A stretch of DNA of 64,000 nucleotides from Clostridium massiliamazoniense (GTDB lineage Bacteria; Bacillota; Clostridia; Clostridiales; Clostridiaceae): positions 492,769 to 556,768 of the forward strand of contig NZ_LN879467.1 in NCBI RefSeq assembly GCF_001403635.1, written 5' to 3'. Positions 49,470 through 58,098 of the stretch are shown piece after piece (position 1 is the stretch's first letter; each line of letters starts with the position of its first letter). Below the pieces are notes generated by a model. It was not told the origin of the DNA. It searched no databases and worked only from the letters and a program-made list of their open reading frames with translations. The position numbers and the translations under genes were made by a program.

Positions 49470-51398
49470 ATGAGTGGAGCTATAAAAAAAGCAACTTTAC
49501 TATTTGTAGTAATGATGATTTTTATTTTTTTGGCAAAGACGTTTTTAGGTGAAGAAAATGTAACTGTTGGTGTTAGTATCGTGCTTATTAGTTTTATGCT
49601 TTTAGGTAAAGATTTAACAGGAAACTTATTGAAAAATACTATTAATTTAGTGGTGCTAATTATAGTTATTTGTATTTGCACTTATGTGGCAACTTTTAAT
49701 ATTTACTTAGGTCTTATAGTGAATTTTATAGGTATTTTTGTAACTACTTATGCTTCTATGTCAGATTTAAAAAGTTCTGTATACCAACCTTTTTTACTTG
49801 CTTATATATTAATGCTTAATCATGTACCACATCACCAAGAAGTCCCTCTTAGATTTATAGGATTCATACTTGGTGGATTATTTGCAATGTTATTACAATA
49901 TTTAATCAATGGGAAAAAGGGAAATAAAATAGCAAAGGGTAGTTTAAAAGGCATAGTAGAACTATTAAGAAAAGAAATTAAAGCTATTAGAAATAATGAA
50001 TTTATAGATAAGTACAAGGAAAGTGTAAGTGAAGAAATTAAAAAATGGAATAATTCTATTTTAGAAAGAAGAGATAGTTATTTTCACTTTACTAAAATAG
50101 AAGAGATTCAACTGAATTTTTTAAGTATATTAGAAAACTTTGAATTAATTATAGAGGATTTAGGAAAAGCCAATGGTAAGGATAAGATTTATGATGAAGT
50201 ATTAGAAGATTTAGATAACTTTTTTGCAGTCCTAAAAAAAGTTATAGATGAAGAAATTGATTCAAAGGAATTTATTAAGGAATTCAATAAAATCAATGAG
50301 AAATATAAAAAGAAAAGTGAAGATGATTACTTATTATTTGAATTATTCAAAGTTTTAGAAAGCTTTGATTATTATGTAGAAGATGCAATGATGATTCATA
50401 AAAATGAAGAATATAGAAATAGTATTCTAGAGATAGAAAAGCCAGCAAATTGGTATATGATTAAAGCAGCTACAAGTAAAGATTCTTTAAGATTTAGCTT
50501 TTCAATTAGAATGGCATTAATGATTTCAGTTGTTTATTTTATAAGTAAATTAGTTGGTGGTGAGTATACTTATTGGATAGTATTAACTATAGCTATGGCA
50601 GCAGTACCTTATAATGATCATATAAAACATACAGGAATAAATAGAATATATGGAACTATTTTAGGGGCAGCTATATTCTTTATAGCATTTGCCTTAATAC
50701 CAGGAGAACTTCTTAGATTAGCTGTAATAATGATTAGTTTCTATATAATGGGTATAGTTAAAAATGATATTATAAAAAATACATGTACTACTATTTTAGC
50801 ACTTGGAATTTATGGAATGTCTTCATTTAATACATTAGGATTAGCTGAGGAAAGAATTTTATTTGTAGTGATTGGAGTAATAATAGCAGTTATATGTAGT
50901 GCAGTTATTTTCCCATATGATATAGAAAAAGAAACTAAAGTGTTTATGTCTAGATATAATAAAAGTGTTAAGAGAGCAATAAATGAATTAAAAAATATAG
51001 AACAGTTAGAAGAGAATAAAATTGCTATAAAAAATGTATTAAATATATCTAGGGCAATGGAACATAAAATTTTAGTTAATAATAGAGCTATAAATGATGA
51101 AAATATAAATAAATTCGTTAAAGATCAAAGAAATATAGTAAATAATTTATATATACTTGCAAATAGCATGGATGATATAGCTAAGAAAGAATTTGTAACT
51201 ACTAAAAAATTTAAGGACTATATAGAAAGATTTTATAACAATTTAGAAGAAGAACATGAGAAGTTAATAGAAAGAATAAAAAATCAATCACTTTCAGGTT
51301 TTACAATGAATGATAAATTTACATATTATAATACATGTAAATTACTTTCAGATGAAAAAGAACTTGATAAATTTATAGAAGAAAAGAATTTAATATAA
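49470..51398 (+). CDS. FUSC family membrane protein (aromatic acid exporter-like)
   Basis: 642 residues. Two sets of membrane helices, about residues 8-150 and 345-465, are separated by a cytosolic helical region (about 155-330), and a charged coiled region ends the protein (about 470-642). FSIRMALMISVVYFISK, YTYWIVLTIAMAAVPYNDH and RIYGTILGAAIFFIAFALIP are the FUSC/ArAE signature. Members are thought to export aromatic acids or other small molecules; there is no partner gene here to name the substrate. AAAGGAG precedes the ATG. It has its own terminator. Confidence 0.87.
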   Translation: MSGAIKKATLLFVVMMIFIFLAKTFLGEENVTVGVSIVLISFMLLGKDLTGNLLKNTINLVVLIIVICICTYVATFNIYLGLIVNFIGIFVTTYASMSDLKSSVYQPFLLAYILMLNHVPHHQEVPLRFIGFILGGLFAMLLQYLINGKKGNKIAKGSLKGIVELLRKEIKAIRNNEFIDKYKESVSEEIKKWNNSILERRDSYFHFTKIEEIQLNFLSILENFELIIEDLGKANGKDKIYDEVLEDLDNFFAVLKKVIDEEIDSKEFIKEFNKINEKYKKKSEDDYLLFELFKVLESFDYYVEDAMMIHKNEEYRNSILEIEKPANWYMIKAATSKDSLRFSFSIRMALMISVVYFISKLVGGEYTYWIVLTIAMAAVPYNDHIKHTGINRIYGTILGAAIFFIAFALIPGELLRLAVIMISFYIMGIVKNDIIKNTCTTILALGIYGMSSFNTLGLAEERILFVVIGVIIAVICSAVIFPYDIEKETKVFMSRYNKSVKRAINELKNIEQLEENKIAIKNVLNISRAMEHKILVNNRAINDENINKFVKDQRNIVNNLYILANSMDDIAKKEFVTTKKFKDYIERFYNNLEEEHEKLIERIKNQSLSGFTMNDKFTYYNTCKLLSDEKELDKFIEEKNLI

Positions 51399-51400
51399 GC

Positions 51401-51436
51401 AAAAAAGCTACATCAATTTTAGGTGTAGCTTTTTAT
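51401..51436 (+). terminator. Intrinsic terminator
   Basis: AAAAAGCTACA pairs with TGTAGCTTTTT around a short loop. Confidence 0.88.
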
Positions 51437-51478
51437 TATATTATTAAGAATGTAAAGAAATAAGATTACTGAGAACTA

Positions 51479-51580
51479 ATTTAGGCAGTAAAAATTCATA
51501 TAAAGTTTAATGGAAGTTATCTAGGGGATATGTCTAGTTTGCATAAGTAGAATATTACAAAAATTAGTTGTGATATGAAT
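51479..51580 (+). repeat. Dispersed intergenic repeat, copy 12
   Basis: AGTTTAATGGAAGTTATCTA, GCATAAGTAGAATATTACAA and AAATTAGTTGTGATATGAAT match the family with more divergence. It lies in the leader region of the gene starting at 51874. Confidence 0.55.
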
Positions 51581-51873
51581 TTTAAAGGGGAGTTTAACAA
51601 AAAATGAATGGAGAAGTTTATACTAGAAAAAGAGAGCATAAGAAATCTATAAGGTGTAAATGAAATTTATCAAATACTTTAAGTGAAGATAGTAAAGTTA
51701 ATTTTTTGTAAACTATAATTGTAAGAAATATGACATAATATATTTACCTAAGAAATAGCTAGTAATTGTTTCGGAATAGCTAAGATGAGTAAAATAATAG
51801 TAAGGCTTATTTCTAATTATGTTGTTAGAGATAAGCTATTGTTATATAGGTACAAATGATACGAGGTGGAAGA

Positions 51874-53601
51874 ATGGATTTTTTAGAAAAGTTAATTAAT
51901 GAAATAATTAGATTAGAAGAGAAATATGGAAATTTAAAGCTTATTTATGAAAATGGAGAAGATAAAAAAGATTTTGACTTATTAAATTTAGAGAATGAAA
52001 CAATTAGTTTGTTATTAAATACAGAAACAGAAAGAAATATGCTTAAAGCTATTTATTATTCCTATGCTATTGAGTACTTCTATAAAAATTATTCAAATGA
52101 AGAATTAGATTTAGATGTTCCTATTGGAAAAACTCTAGCAATGAATTCAGTGCTTTTAAGTTTAATAAAATGTAAAGTAAATTTTAGATATCAAGTAGAA
52201 AGCTATGTTGATAAAGTATTAAGAGAGAAGTCTGGTAATGAATTTGAATTCTTAAAGGAACTTTCAGATTGGTATTCTGTAAGCATAATAAATAAAAGAC
52301 TTCCTTATAAAGTTACTATGAATGCAATTCATATGGCACTTAATAATAATAGTAATTTAATAGAATTAAAAAAAGCAATTTTTATAGATAGTTCTATGGC
52401 TATAATAGCAACTGCATATAGATTTTTAGAGTTAACTGAAGAAGAAGTTAGAGTTGTTAAATGCTCAATTTTATTTAGTTTCTTGGAAGATGCAAAGGCA
52501 AGAAGACTTGTTGATAGTTTTCTAAAGGAAATTACCTATGAATATGAGGAAAAAGATTATTCAAGATCAGATATTTTATTAAAAGTAATTGCATCATTTG
52601 GAAAAAATAAATATCAACAATTTGAAGAAAGATTCAGAAATTATAAGGTTTGGAAGTCTACAAACTTCACTAATAATATAAATAATTTTGAAGAAATAAT
52701 GATTGCTAATTTTAATATGGAAATAGTTAAAAATGAAGAGAAAGAAGAAATTAAGGAAGAGCCTATTGTAGAAGAAATTGTATTTGATAATTATGAGGAA
52801 GATTTAGAAGCAACTCAAGTTATTGATGTTAATAGTATAAGAAGAGAATATGGACTTATTGAAGAGGAAGAAGAAATTATTCCAAATAATAATTTAGAAA
52901 TAATAGAGGATGATGAAACTAGGGACTCATTAAATTCTTATGATGAATTGGATGAAAATCAAACTATAAATGAAATAATGGCTAGTGTTTCACAAAATAT
53001 TAATGAAGAAGCCGATTGTAATAAAGAAATTGAATTAGAAGAGGAAGAAATTATAGAAGAGATTACAGAAGAAGAACCTATAGAGGAAAGTGAAAACTTA
53101 GAAGAATTAGACGACGTGGAAAAAGAACCTGAAACTATAGAAGAAATAGATGAATTAAAAGAAATTCTAGAAGATGACATATTAGAAAATGAAAATTATA
53201 TAGAAGATAATTTAGATGAAGAGACTGAAGAAGAAAATGAGTATATTGAATTAGGGGAAGAAATAGAAGATTTAGGTAATGAGATTATAGAAGAAAATAA
53301 TTATAATAGTAGTGAGGAAGATTTTTATACCGAGGAGGAAGAAGAGATGAATACTTTAGAAGGATTAGATGATTTAATAGGAAGTTTAATGCCAGCTGAG
53401 AAAATTGCTGAGAGAAACACAAATGCTAGAAAAGAAAGAATAAAAGAAGAATTAAAATTAATAATAGAAGCAATACAATCAACAAAAATAGAAAGTTCTA
53501 TTAAAATTTCTTTTGAACCATTAAATGAGGTTATTAACATATTAGAAGCTAAAAATTATAAAGTAGAAAAGAATGATAGTTCAATAATAATATCTTGGTA
53601 A
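51874..53601 (+). CDS. Hypothetical protein with long acidic linker, 575 aa
   Basis: Not recognised. Residues 1 to about 285 are a soluble, mainly helical domain (FLEKLINEIIRLEEKYGNLK, ETERNMLKAIYYSYAIEYFY). Residues about 290-490 are a very acidic low-complexity stretch dominated by Glu, Ile and Asp, probably disordered or extended. Residues about 495-575 form a small mixed domain (RIKEELKLIIEAIQSTKIES ... NVINILEAKNYKVE). The ATG at 51874 follows GAGGTGG; an ATG 18 bases earlier has no site. No membrane or export signals. The acidic linker may bind basic proteins or cations. Single gene. Confidence 0.72.
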   Translation: MDFLEKLINEIIRLEEKYGNLKLIYENGEDKKDFDLLNLENETISLLLNTETERNMLKAIYYSYAIEYFYKNYSNEELDLDVPIGKTLAMNSVLLSLIKCKVNFRYQVESYVDKVLREKSGNEFEFLKELSDWYSVSIINKRLPYKVTMNAIHMALNNNSNLIELKKAIFIDSSMAIIATAYRFLELTEEEVRVVKCSILFSFLEDAKARRLVDSFLKEITYEYEEKDYSRSDILLKVIASFGKNKYQQFEERFRNYKVWKSTNFTNNINNFEEIMIANFNMEIVKNEEKEEIKEEPIVEEIVFDNYEEDLEATQVIDVNSIRREYGLIEEEEEIIPNNNLEIIEDDETRDSLNSYDELDENQTINEIMASVSQNINEEADCNKEIELEEEEIIEEITEEEPIEESENLEELDDVEKEPETIEEIDELKEILEDDILENENYIEDNLDEETEEENEYIELGEEIEDLGNEIIEENNYNSSEEDFYTEEEEEMNTLEGLDDLIGSLMPAEKIAERNTNARKERIKEELKLIIEAIQSTKIESSIKISFEPLNEVINILEAKNYKVEKNDSSIIISW

Positions 53602-53652
53602 TATTATGTAATTAATTGTGTATACTAATCATTGAATTTATGGTAATATTAA

Positions 53653-53788
53653 CTATAAATGAACACTTAATTTAGACAGAGTTTTAATTTTAGTTAAATT
53701 TTAGTGGGAGTTATAGAGAGGACTTGTGTTTGCTTATCTCTAGATTATAGAAATTTAGAAGAGTGCATATAGGAGACATAAGGTAAAA
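53653..53788 (+). repeat. Dispersed intergenic repeat, copy 13
   Basis: AACACTTAATTTAGACAGAG, AAATTTTAGTGGGAGTTATA, TTGTGTTTGCTTATCTCTAG, TTATAGAAATTTAGAAG and ACATAAGGTAAAAT follow the family order. It lies 78 bp before, and in the same direction as, the methyltransferase gene. Confidence 0.75.
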
Positions 53789-53865
53789 TAGTATTCGAAG
53801 GGAATATTTAAATTAGGATATTTTATAAGTAATAAGGGGAAAATTTAAATTAAGGAAGTGTTTTA

Positions 53866-54414
53866 GTGAAGTTTATTAAGGAATTTGTGAAAAATCCCAA
53901 GAATGTTGGGGCAATAGCACCTAGTGGTGCACAACTTGCTGAGAAAATGATTGAAACTATAGATTTTAAGAATAGTAAATGTATAGTTGAGTATGGACCA
54001 GGATTAGGTTCTTTTACGGAAAAGCTACTTTCAAGAATATCAGATGATACTATATTCATAGCTTTAGAAGTTAATGAAGAATTTTATAAAATTCTTAAGA
54101 AAAAATATGGTCATAGAAACAACGTTAAAATTATAAATGATGGTGCTCAGAATTTGGACAAATATCTAAAAAAATTTGGAGTAAATAAAGTTGATTATAT
54201 AGTGTCTGGGTTAGCATTTACATCTTTAGATAAAGAAATATCAAGTGTTATATTAGAAAAAACTAAAAATATAGTAAATAAGGATGGAGCTAAGTTTATA
54301 ACATTTCAATATTCTTTAGTTAAAATAGGTTTGTTTAAGCAATACTTTAATGATATAGATAAAGATAGAGTTATTGCTAATATACCGCCAGCTTATGTTT
54401 TAAGATGTAGCTAA
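53866..54414 (+). CDS. Class I SAM-dependent methyltransferase (phospholipid-type)
   Basis: 182 residues, GTG start with AAGGAAG upstream. VGAIAPSGAQLAEKMI is followed by the SAM loop IVEYGPGLGSFTEKLL (about 38-53) and an acidic end of strand 2 (LEVNEEFY). YIVSGLAFTSL takes the place of the catalytic NLPY-like motif of rRNA adenine methylases. The N-terminal FVKNPKNVGAIAPSG is typical of PmtA-type phospholipid N-methyltransferases and relatives. The substrate may be a lipid or a small molecule. A single gene with a repeat copy upstream. Confidence 0.82.
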   Translation: MKFIKEFVKNPKNVGAIAPSGAQLAEKMIETIDFKNSKCIVEYGPGLGSFTEKLLSRISDDTIFIALEVNEEFYKILKKKYGHRNNVKIINDGAQNLDKYLKKFGVNKVDYIVSGLAFTSLDKEISSVILEKTKNIVNKDGAKFITFQYSLVKIGLFKQYFNDIDKDRVIANIPPAYVLRCS

Positions 54415-54422
54415 TGAATTTA

Positions 54423-54515
54423 AATTTAGATTTAGATAGAATCTTGAATCAAGCTGTATAAACTTATATTTATAAGTTTATAGTTGATTACAAGATATTA
54501 GTGATTAGGTAACAT
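54423..54515 (+). repeat. Dispersed intergenic repeat, copy 14 (diverged)
   Basis: AGATAGAATCTTGAATCAAG, TTATAAGTTTATAGTTGATT and ACAAGATATTAGTGATTAGG match mostly the 3' block. It begins 8 bp after the methyltransferase stop. Confidence 0.5.
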
Positions 54516-54523
54516 TAATTTTC

Positions 54524-54572
54524 AAAAATCCAGCAGGAGATTATTTTAATTTCCTACTGGATTTTTTATTTT
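54524..54572 (+). terminator. Intrinsic terminator of the methyltransferase gene
   Basis: AAAAATCCAGCAGGA pairs with TTCCTACTGGATTTTT around an AT-rich loop, then TTATTTTATT. Confidence 0.88.
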
Positions 54573-54603
54573 ATTCAACAAACTAAAAATCAATTAAGAT
54601 AAA

Positions 54604-54711
54604 GCTTAGATTTTATCTCAATTTTACTTATTTTTACTTAATTCTTGTGTCTTTTTGTCTTAAGTTTATAGGAAATTGGAGTATTAGAGATATTAGTTAT
54701 AGTCATCATAT
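54604..54711 (+). repeat. Dispersed intergenic repeat, copy 15
   Basis: TTCTTGTGTCTTTTTGTCTT, TTATAGGAAATTGGAGTATT and AGAGATATTAGTTATAG are close to the family 3' block. It ends 19 bp before the BlaI-type promoter. Confidence 0.7.
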
Positions 54712-54729
54712 AAGTACAAAATTTAAGTG

Positions 54730-54779
54730 TTGACAAATAAGAATTACAAGTGTAAACTGTAAATAAATTACAAATGTAA
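54730..54779 (+). promoter_or_regulatory. Promoter with two BlaI/MecI-type operators
   Basis: TTGACA at 54730 and TAAACT at 54752 are spaced 16 bases apart. Two dyads, TTACAAGTGTAA (54744-54755) and TTACAAATGTAA (54768-54779), carry the TACA-N2-TGTA core of BlaI/MecI operators. Their centres are 24 bp apart; the first overlaps the -10 region. The layout predicts autorepression of the BlaI-type gene at 54803. Confidence 0.85.
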
Positions 54780-54802
54780 TTTTAAGGAAGGGAGAGAGTC
54801 AG

Positions 54803-55180
54803 ATGAGAAATTTACCTAAAGTATCTGATGCAGAATGGGAAGTTATGAAAATTATTTGGAAAAATCCAAAGACTACTTCAGCTTTCATTATAAAAAGCTT
54901 AAGTAGTGAACAAATGTGGAAACCTGCTACAATTAAAAGTTTAATTAGTAGGCTTTTAAATAAGGAGGTAATAGGGTACGAAAAGGAGGGAAAAGAGTAT
55001 CTTTATTATGCTCTAATAAGGGAAGAAGAATATATCAAGGCAGAAAGTAATAGTTTTCTGAAGAGAGTTTTTGGAGGGTCTTTTAACTCTATGATTTTAA
55101 ATTTTGTTAAATCAGAGCATATATCTAAAGAGGATATAGATGAACTTAGAAAAATTTTAAATGAAAAAATTGAGGATTAG
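54803..55180 (+). CDS. BlaI/MecI/CopY family repressor
   Basis: A 125-residue winged-helix repressor. VSDAEWEVMKIIWKNPKTTS opens the DNA-binding domain; WKPATIKSLISRLLNKEVIG is the recognition helix and YEKEGKEYLYYALI the wing. The C-terminal half is the dimerisation helix. In intact systems an M56-family sensor protease cleaves the repressor on beta-lactam exposure; here that sensor gene, 3 bp downstream, is broken. No beta-lactamase or penicillin-binding gene lies nearby. GGAAGGGAG precedes the ATG. Operators upstream predict autoregulation. Confidence 0.93.
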   Translation: MRNLPKVSDAEWEVMKIIWKNPKTTSAFIIKSLSSEQMWKPATIKSLISRLLNKEVIGYEKEGKEYLYYALIREEEYIKAESNSFLKRVFGGSFNSMILNFVKSEHISKEDIDELRKILNEKIED

Positions 55181-55183
55181 ATT

Positions 55184-55971
55184 ATGGGAGGATTTGAGAA
55201 ATTATTTGATTTTATAATTAAGGGATCAATAGATGCGACTATATTAGGCTTAGTAATTTTAGTTATACGATTTTTTTTGAAGGAGAAAGTTTCTCCTAAA
55301 GTAATTTATTCCTTATGGATAATAGTTTTGTTAAAGTTTTTAATGCCTTATGGACCTAAAAGTAGCTTAAGTATTTATTCTATGGTAAATAAGTCAGTAG
55401 AAAGTTATTTTACTCAAAGTAGTAGTAAGGATGAAAGTATAAATGAAATAAGTAGTGATGAGAGGGTTAATAATAGTAGTTTTTTAGAAAATAATATAAA
55501 TTTCAACAAAGAGAACATTGAAAGTAAAGTCATAAAATCCAATGAAGTTATAAATGGTAATCAAGAAATATTAAAAGATATAGGAAGTTTTTCTTGGCTA
55601 GTAATAGTAATTTTATTAGGGAATTATGGCTTTTTTTCATATATTAAATTAAAAAACTTAGGAAAAGAAACTAATAATATTATGGGATATTTAATCCTAA
55701 AATAATTATGCCAAATGATTTAAAAGTAAAGTTAGATGAGGAAGAAATTAAATATATTTTTTTACATGAAATAATGCATTTAAAAAATAAGCATACTTTA
55801 ATAGCCATTATAGCAGTAATTATAAGAATAATACACTGGTTCAATCCTTTCATTTATGTTTTCTTAAAAGTAATGAATATAGATTGTGAGTTAGCATGTG
55901 ATTATGATGCTTTAAAAAGATTAAACAAAGATAAAAACATAAGGAGTTTAATAAAGAAAGTAAAAATATAG
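55184..55971 (+). pseudogene. Broken BlaR1/MecR1-type M56 sensor protease gene (5' part)
   Basis: The first frame (55184-55705) encodes the membrane N-terminus (GSIDATILGLVILVIRFFLK, VIYSLWIIVLLKFLMPYG) and ends at GYLILK-stop. Losing one base there explains it: the next frame reads NPKIIMPNDLK and continues with YIFLHEIMHLKNKH, the HExxH zinc-protease motif, and WFNPFIYVFLKVMNIDCELACDYDA, the downstream Glu/Asp motif. The segment between the last helix and PKIIMP is shorter than in intact sensors, so there was probably also a deletion. The frame stops again at 55971. The repressor beside it may therefore be uninducible. Confidence 0.85.
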
Positions 55972-56633
55972 AAAAAATTTTAAAGGAATATATTAATGCA
56001 TTAAATAATAGAGATTTAGATTATATAAGCAATTTAGTATCAATGAATTTTTATGAGCTAAAAGAAAATGATGTAACACAATTAACTTATTTAAGTGGAA
56101 ATAAGTTAGGGAATGTTAAATCTATTGAAATAGAGGAACTTATTAGAACTAATAAAATAAGTGTTTTTGTGAGATGTGAAAATAAAAGTGAAGTTTTTAC
56201 TTTAATAAAAGAAGATAACCAGTGGAAAATAGATGCTATAGGTTCCCTATCTAGAAATATTGATTGTAGAAAAGAAGAAAAAGTAGCAGAAAATAAAATT
56301 AATGACTATCTAAGAGAAAAGAATTATAAGGCTCAAGTAAATAGTGCTATGGGGGGGATTTTAAGGCTTCCTGCATCTTTCAATGAAGTTAAAAGAGATG
56401 TAAAAGTTGGAGAGATAATAAAAGAGCTTAATGAGTTATCTATTAAAAATGGATATAATGTTTCTAACTATTTAAATGAGGAAGTTTATTTTAAGTCTAT
56501 AGATTTAGAAGATAATAAATTAATTAAAACTATAATAGCTATGGTTAAAGATGAAAAAGTTGTAGGATTATTTTCTTGTGATGAATTAAATAGTGGAAAG
56601 TTTAGAGAGTTAATAAATATAATTGGAGAATAA
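55935..56633 (+). pseudogene. C-terminal fragment of the broken M56 sensor gene
   Basis: A third frame, open from 55935, overlaps the end of the peptidase fragment and runs through EYINALNNRDLDYISNLVSM to an extracellular-type domain of about 190 residues (VFVRCENKSEVFTLIKEDNQ, LREKNYKAQVNSAM). An ATG at 56043 exists but lacks a good ribosome site. I read it as the former sensor domain of the same gene, separated by a second frameshift near 55960. It could instead be a separate small gene; the weak start argues against that. Confidence 0.65.
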
Positions 56634-56740
56634 ATTAATTATATTACATTTAATTATTGAATTTAAGTAATATTATGGTAAAATAGGTTTAAATATAAAA
56701 TTAGTTCAATAGTAAATTATTTTTGGAGTGGAGCTAGGCT

Positions 56741-57514
56741 ATGATTTATAGAGGAAATTCTAATGTAAGAAAAAATGCAAGTAAATTTTTTAAGGACATT
56801 GATGAAAAAATTATTTTAACATATATTCAGGGGCACATGGGAGAAGCATGGGTTGATGACTTAATAGATCCAACTATGATAGAAGTTATTGTTGGTGATT
56901 TTGTCTTTTTTGGAGGAATTCCTAAAGGTGAAGAAGCTGAAGAATTGATTCTAAATATACCTTTAAATTCAATTATATATGTTGAAAATAATAAATGGGG
57001 AGATTTATTAGAAAAGTTCTATCAAAGAGATATAAAAAAAATAAAAAGATATGCATTTAAAAAGCATAAAGAAAATTTAAATAAAGCTTATATAGATAGT
57101 TTAGTAAAAAAACTCCCTAAAGGATATTCATTAAAAAAAGCAGATGAGAAATTTCTTGATGATTATTTAATTGATGAGATTTCAGTAGATTTTATGTCAC
57201 AATTTAAATCTAAAGAAGATTATTTAAAAAGGGGTATAGGTTATTTTATAACAAAAGAAAATAAAGTTATTGCTGGAGCATCATCTTATGTAATTTATGA
57301 TGATGGAATAGAAATAGAGGTTGATACTTGTAAAGATTATAGAGATAAAGGATTTGCAACTATAGTATCTTCAGCATTAATTAGTGAATGCTTAGATAGA
57401 GGAATTTATCCTAATTGGGATGCTGCTAATTTAATATCTGTAAAATTAGTAGGAAAGTTGGGATATAAATTAAATTATGAATACGAAGTATTTAGCATTA
57501 ATTATAAGAAGTAG
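56741..57514 (+). CDS. GNAT acetyltransferase (two-domain type)
   Basis: 257 residues. The N-terminal half (about 1-120) is the extra domain of the GNAT_acetyltr_2-like group; the C-terminal half holds the GNAT core: ENKVIAGASSYVIYDDGIEI, VDTCKDYRDKGFATIVSSAL (acetyl-CoA loop, RDKGFA) and AANLISVKLVGKLGY. The substrate is unknown. The ATG follows a TGGAGTGGAG site. Structured element copy 3 begins 8 bp after the stop codon. Confidence 0.88.
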   Translation: MIYRGNSNVRKNASKFFKDIDEKIILTYIQGHMGEAWVDDLIDPTMIEVIVGDFVFFGGIPKGEEAEELILNIPLNSIIYVENNKWGDLLEKFYQRDIKKIKRYAFKKHKENLNKAYIDSLVKKLPKGYSLKKADEKFLDDYLIDEISVDFMSQFKSKEDYLKRGIGYFITKENKVIAGASSYVIYDDGIEIEVDTCKDYRDKGFATIVSSALISECLDRGIYPNWDAANLISVKLVGKLGYKLNYEYEVFSINYKK

Positions 57515-57521
57515 AACAAAA

Positions 57522-57814
57522 GGGGCTGTACCAAATCAAATCAGCACCTTAATTTATATTTACTTTTATCTGCCGAGATAGCTATATAGGTACAAAATGC
57601 TGTGACCATTGAACTAGTACTAGAAGCTCTTTATTTTTGAACAATAGTTTCGTGAAAAAATTTCCATTGTTTGAACAAAGTGAGTTTGGAAATTTTAGAA
57701 ACTGTTGTAGAAAAAATATTAGAGCTTCTTTACGTAGGTGAGTGGTCACAAATGATGAACCTATATAGCTAGATAAAAGGCAGAGAGGATGTATCTGTAA
57801 TTTGATACAGCACC
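57522..57814 (+). repeat. Structured element A, copy 3 (possible ncRNA)
   Basis: The core at 57569-57784 has the best lower stem: TAGCTATATAGGT pairs exactly with ACCTATATAGCTA. Inner stems are as in copies 1 and 2. The 3' hairpin is changed: GGATGTATC can pair only through GTATC/GATAC, because the 3' arm is GATACAGCACC. That arm instead complements the 5' end GGGGCTGTACC (57522-57532) at 9 of 11 positions, closing the whole 293-base element. It lies between the GNAT gene and the convergent gene at 57898. Confidence 0.7.
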
Positions 57815-57825
57815 TTTAAAAGCAT

Positions 57826-57857
57826 AGTTATATATCTGTTGAGACAGATATATAACT
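57826..57857. other. Perfect 14-bp hairpin with TGAG loop
   Basis: AGTTATATATCTGT and ACAGATATATAACT flank TGAG. It lies between structured element copy 3 and the terminator of the minus-strand gene and lacks a T tract. Possible protein site or relic terminator. Confidence 0.6.
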
Positions 57858-57861
57858 AGTT

Positions 57862-57899
57862 AAAAGGGATATATCTATAATTCTGATATACCCCCTTTT
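57862..57899 (-). terminator. Terminator of the 57898-58098 gene
   Basis: On the minus strand AAAAGGGGGTATATC pairs with GATATATCCCTTTT. The hairpin overlaps the stop codon of the gene. Confidence 0.75.
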
Positions 57900-58098
57900 A
57901 ATATTTTTTATTTAATAAGGCAATAACAAGTTCATCCTTTGTAAATTTACCTTTATTAGGTTCTGCAAAGTAGGATAATTCTACAGTTTCCTTTTTCCCA
58001 CTTTTTAGAACTATATTTATAAAATTACTTTCGGTAGATTTTGTCCATCCTTCTATATTTTTATTTAACCACTTTTCATATTGTTCACGAGTTTTCAA
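57898..58098 (-). CDS. Hypothetical small protein, 66 aa
   Basis: I place the start at a TTG (58098) because GGGAGG lies 7 bases before it; an ATG ten codons upstream would put that site inside the gene. The product begins MKTREQYEKWLNKNIEGWTK and is soluble and basic, with a central strand (NFINIVLKSGKKETVELSYF) and the end FTKDELVIALLNKKY. I do not recognise it. Single gene with its own terminator. Confidence 0.65.
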   Translation of the reverse strand: MKTREQYEKWLNKNIEGWTKSTESNFINIVLKSGKKETVELSYFAEPNKGKFTKDELVIALLNKKY

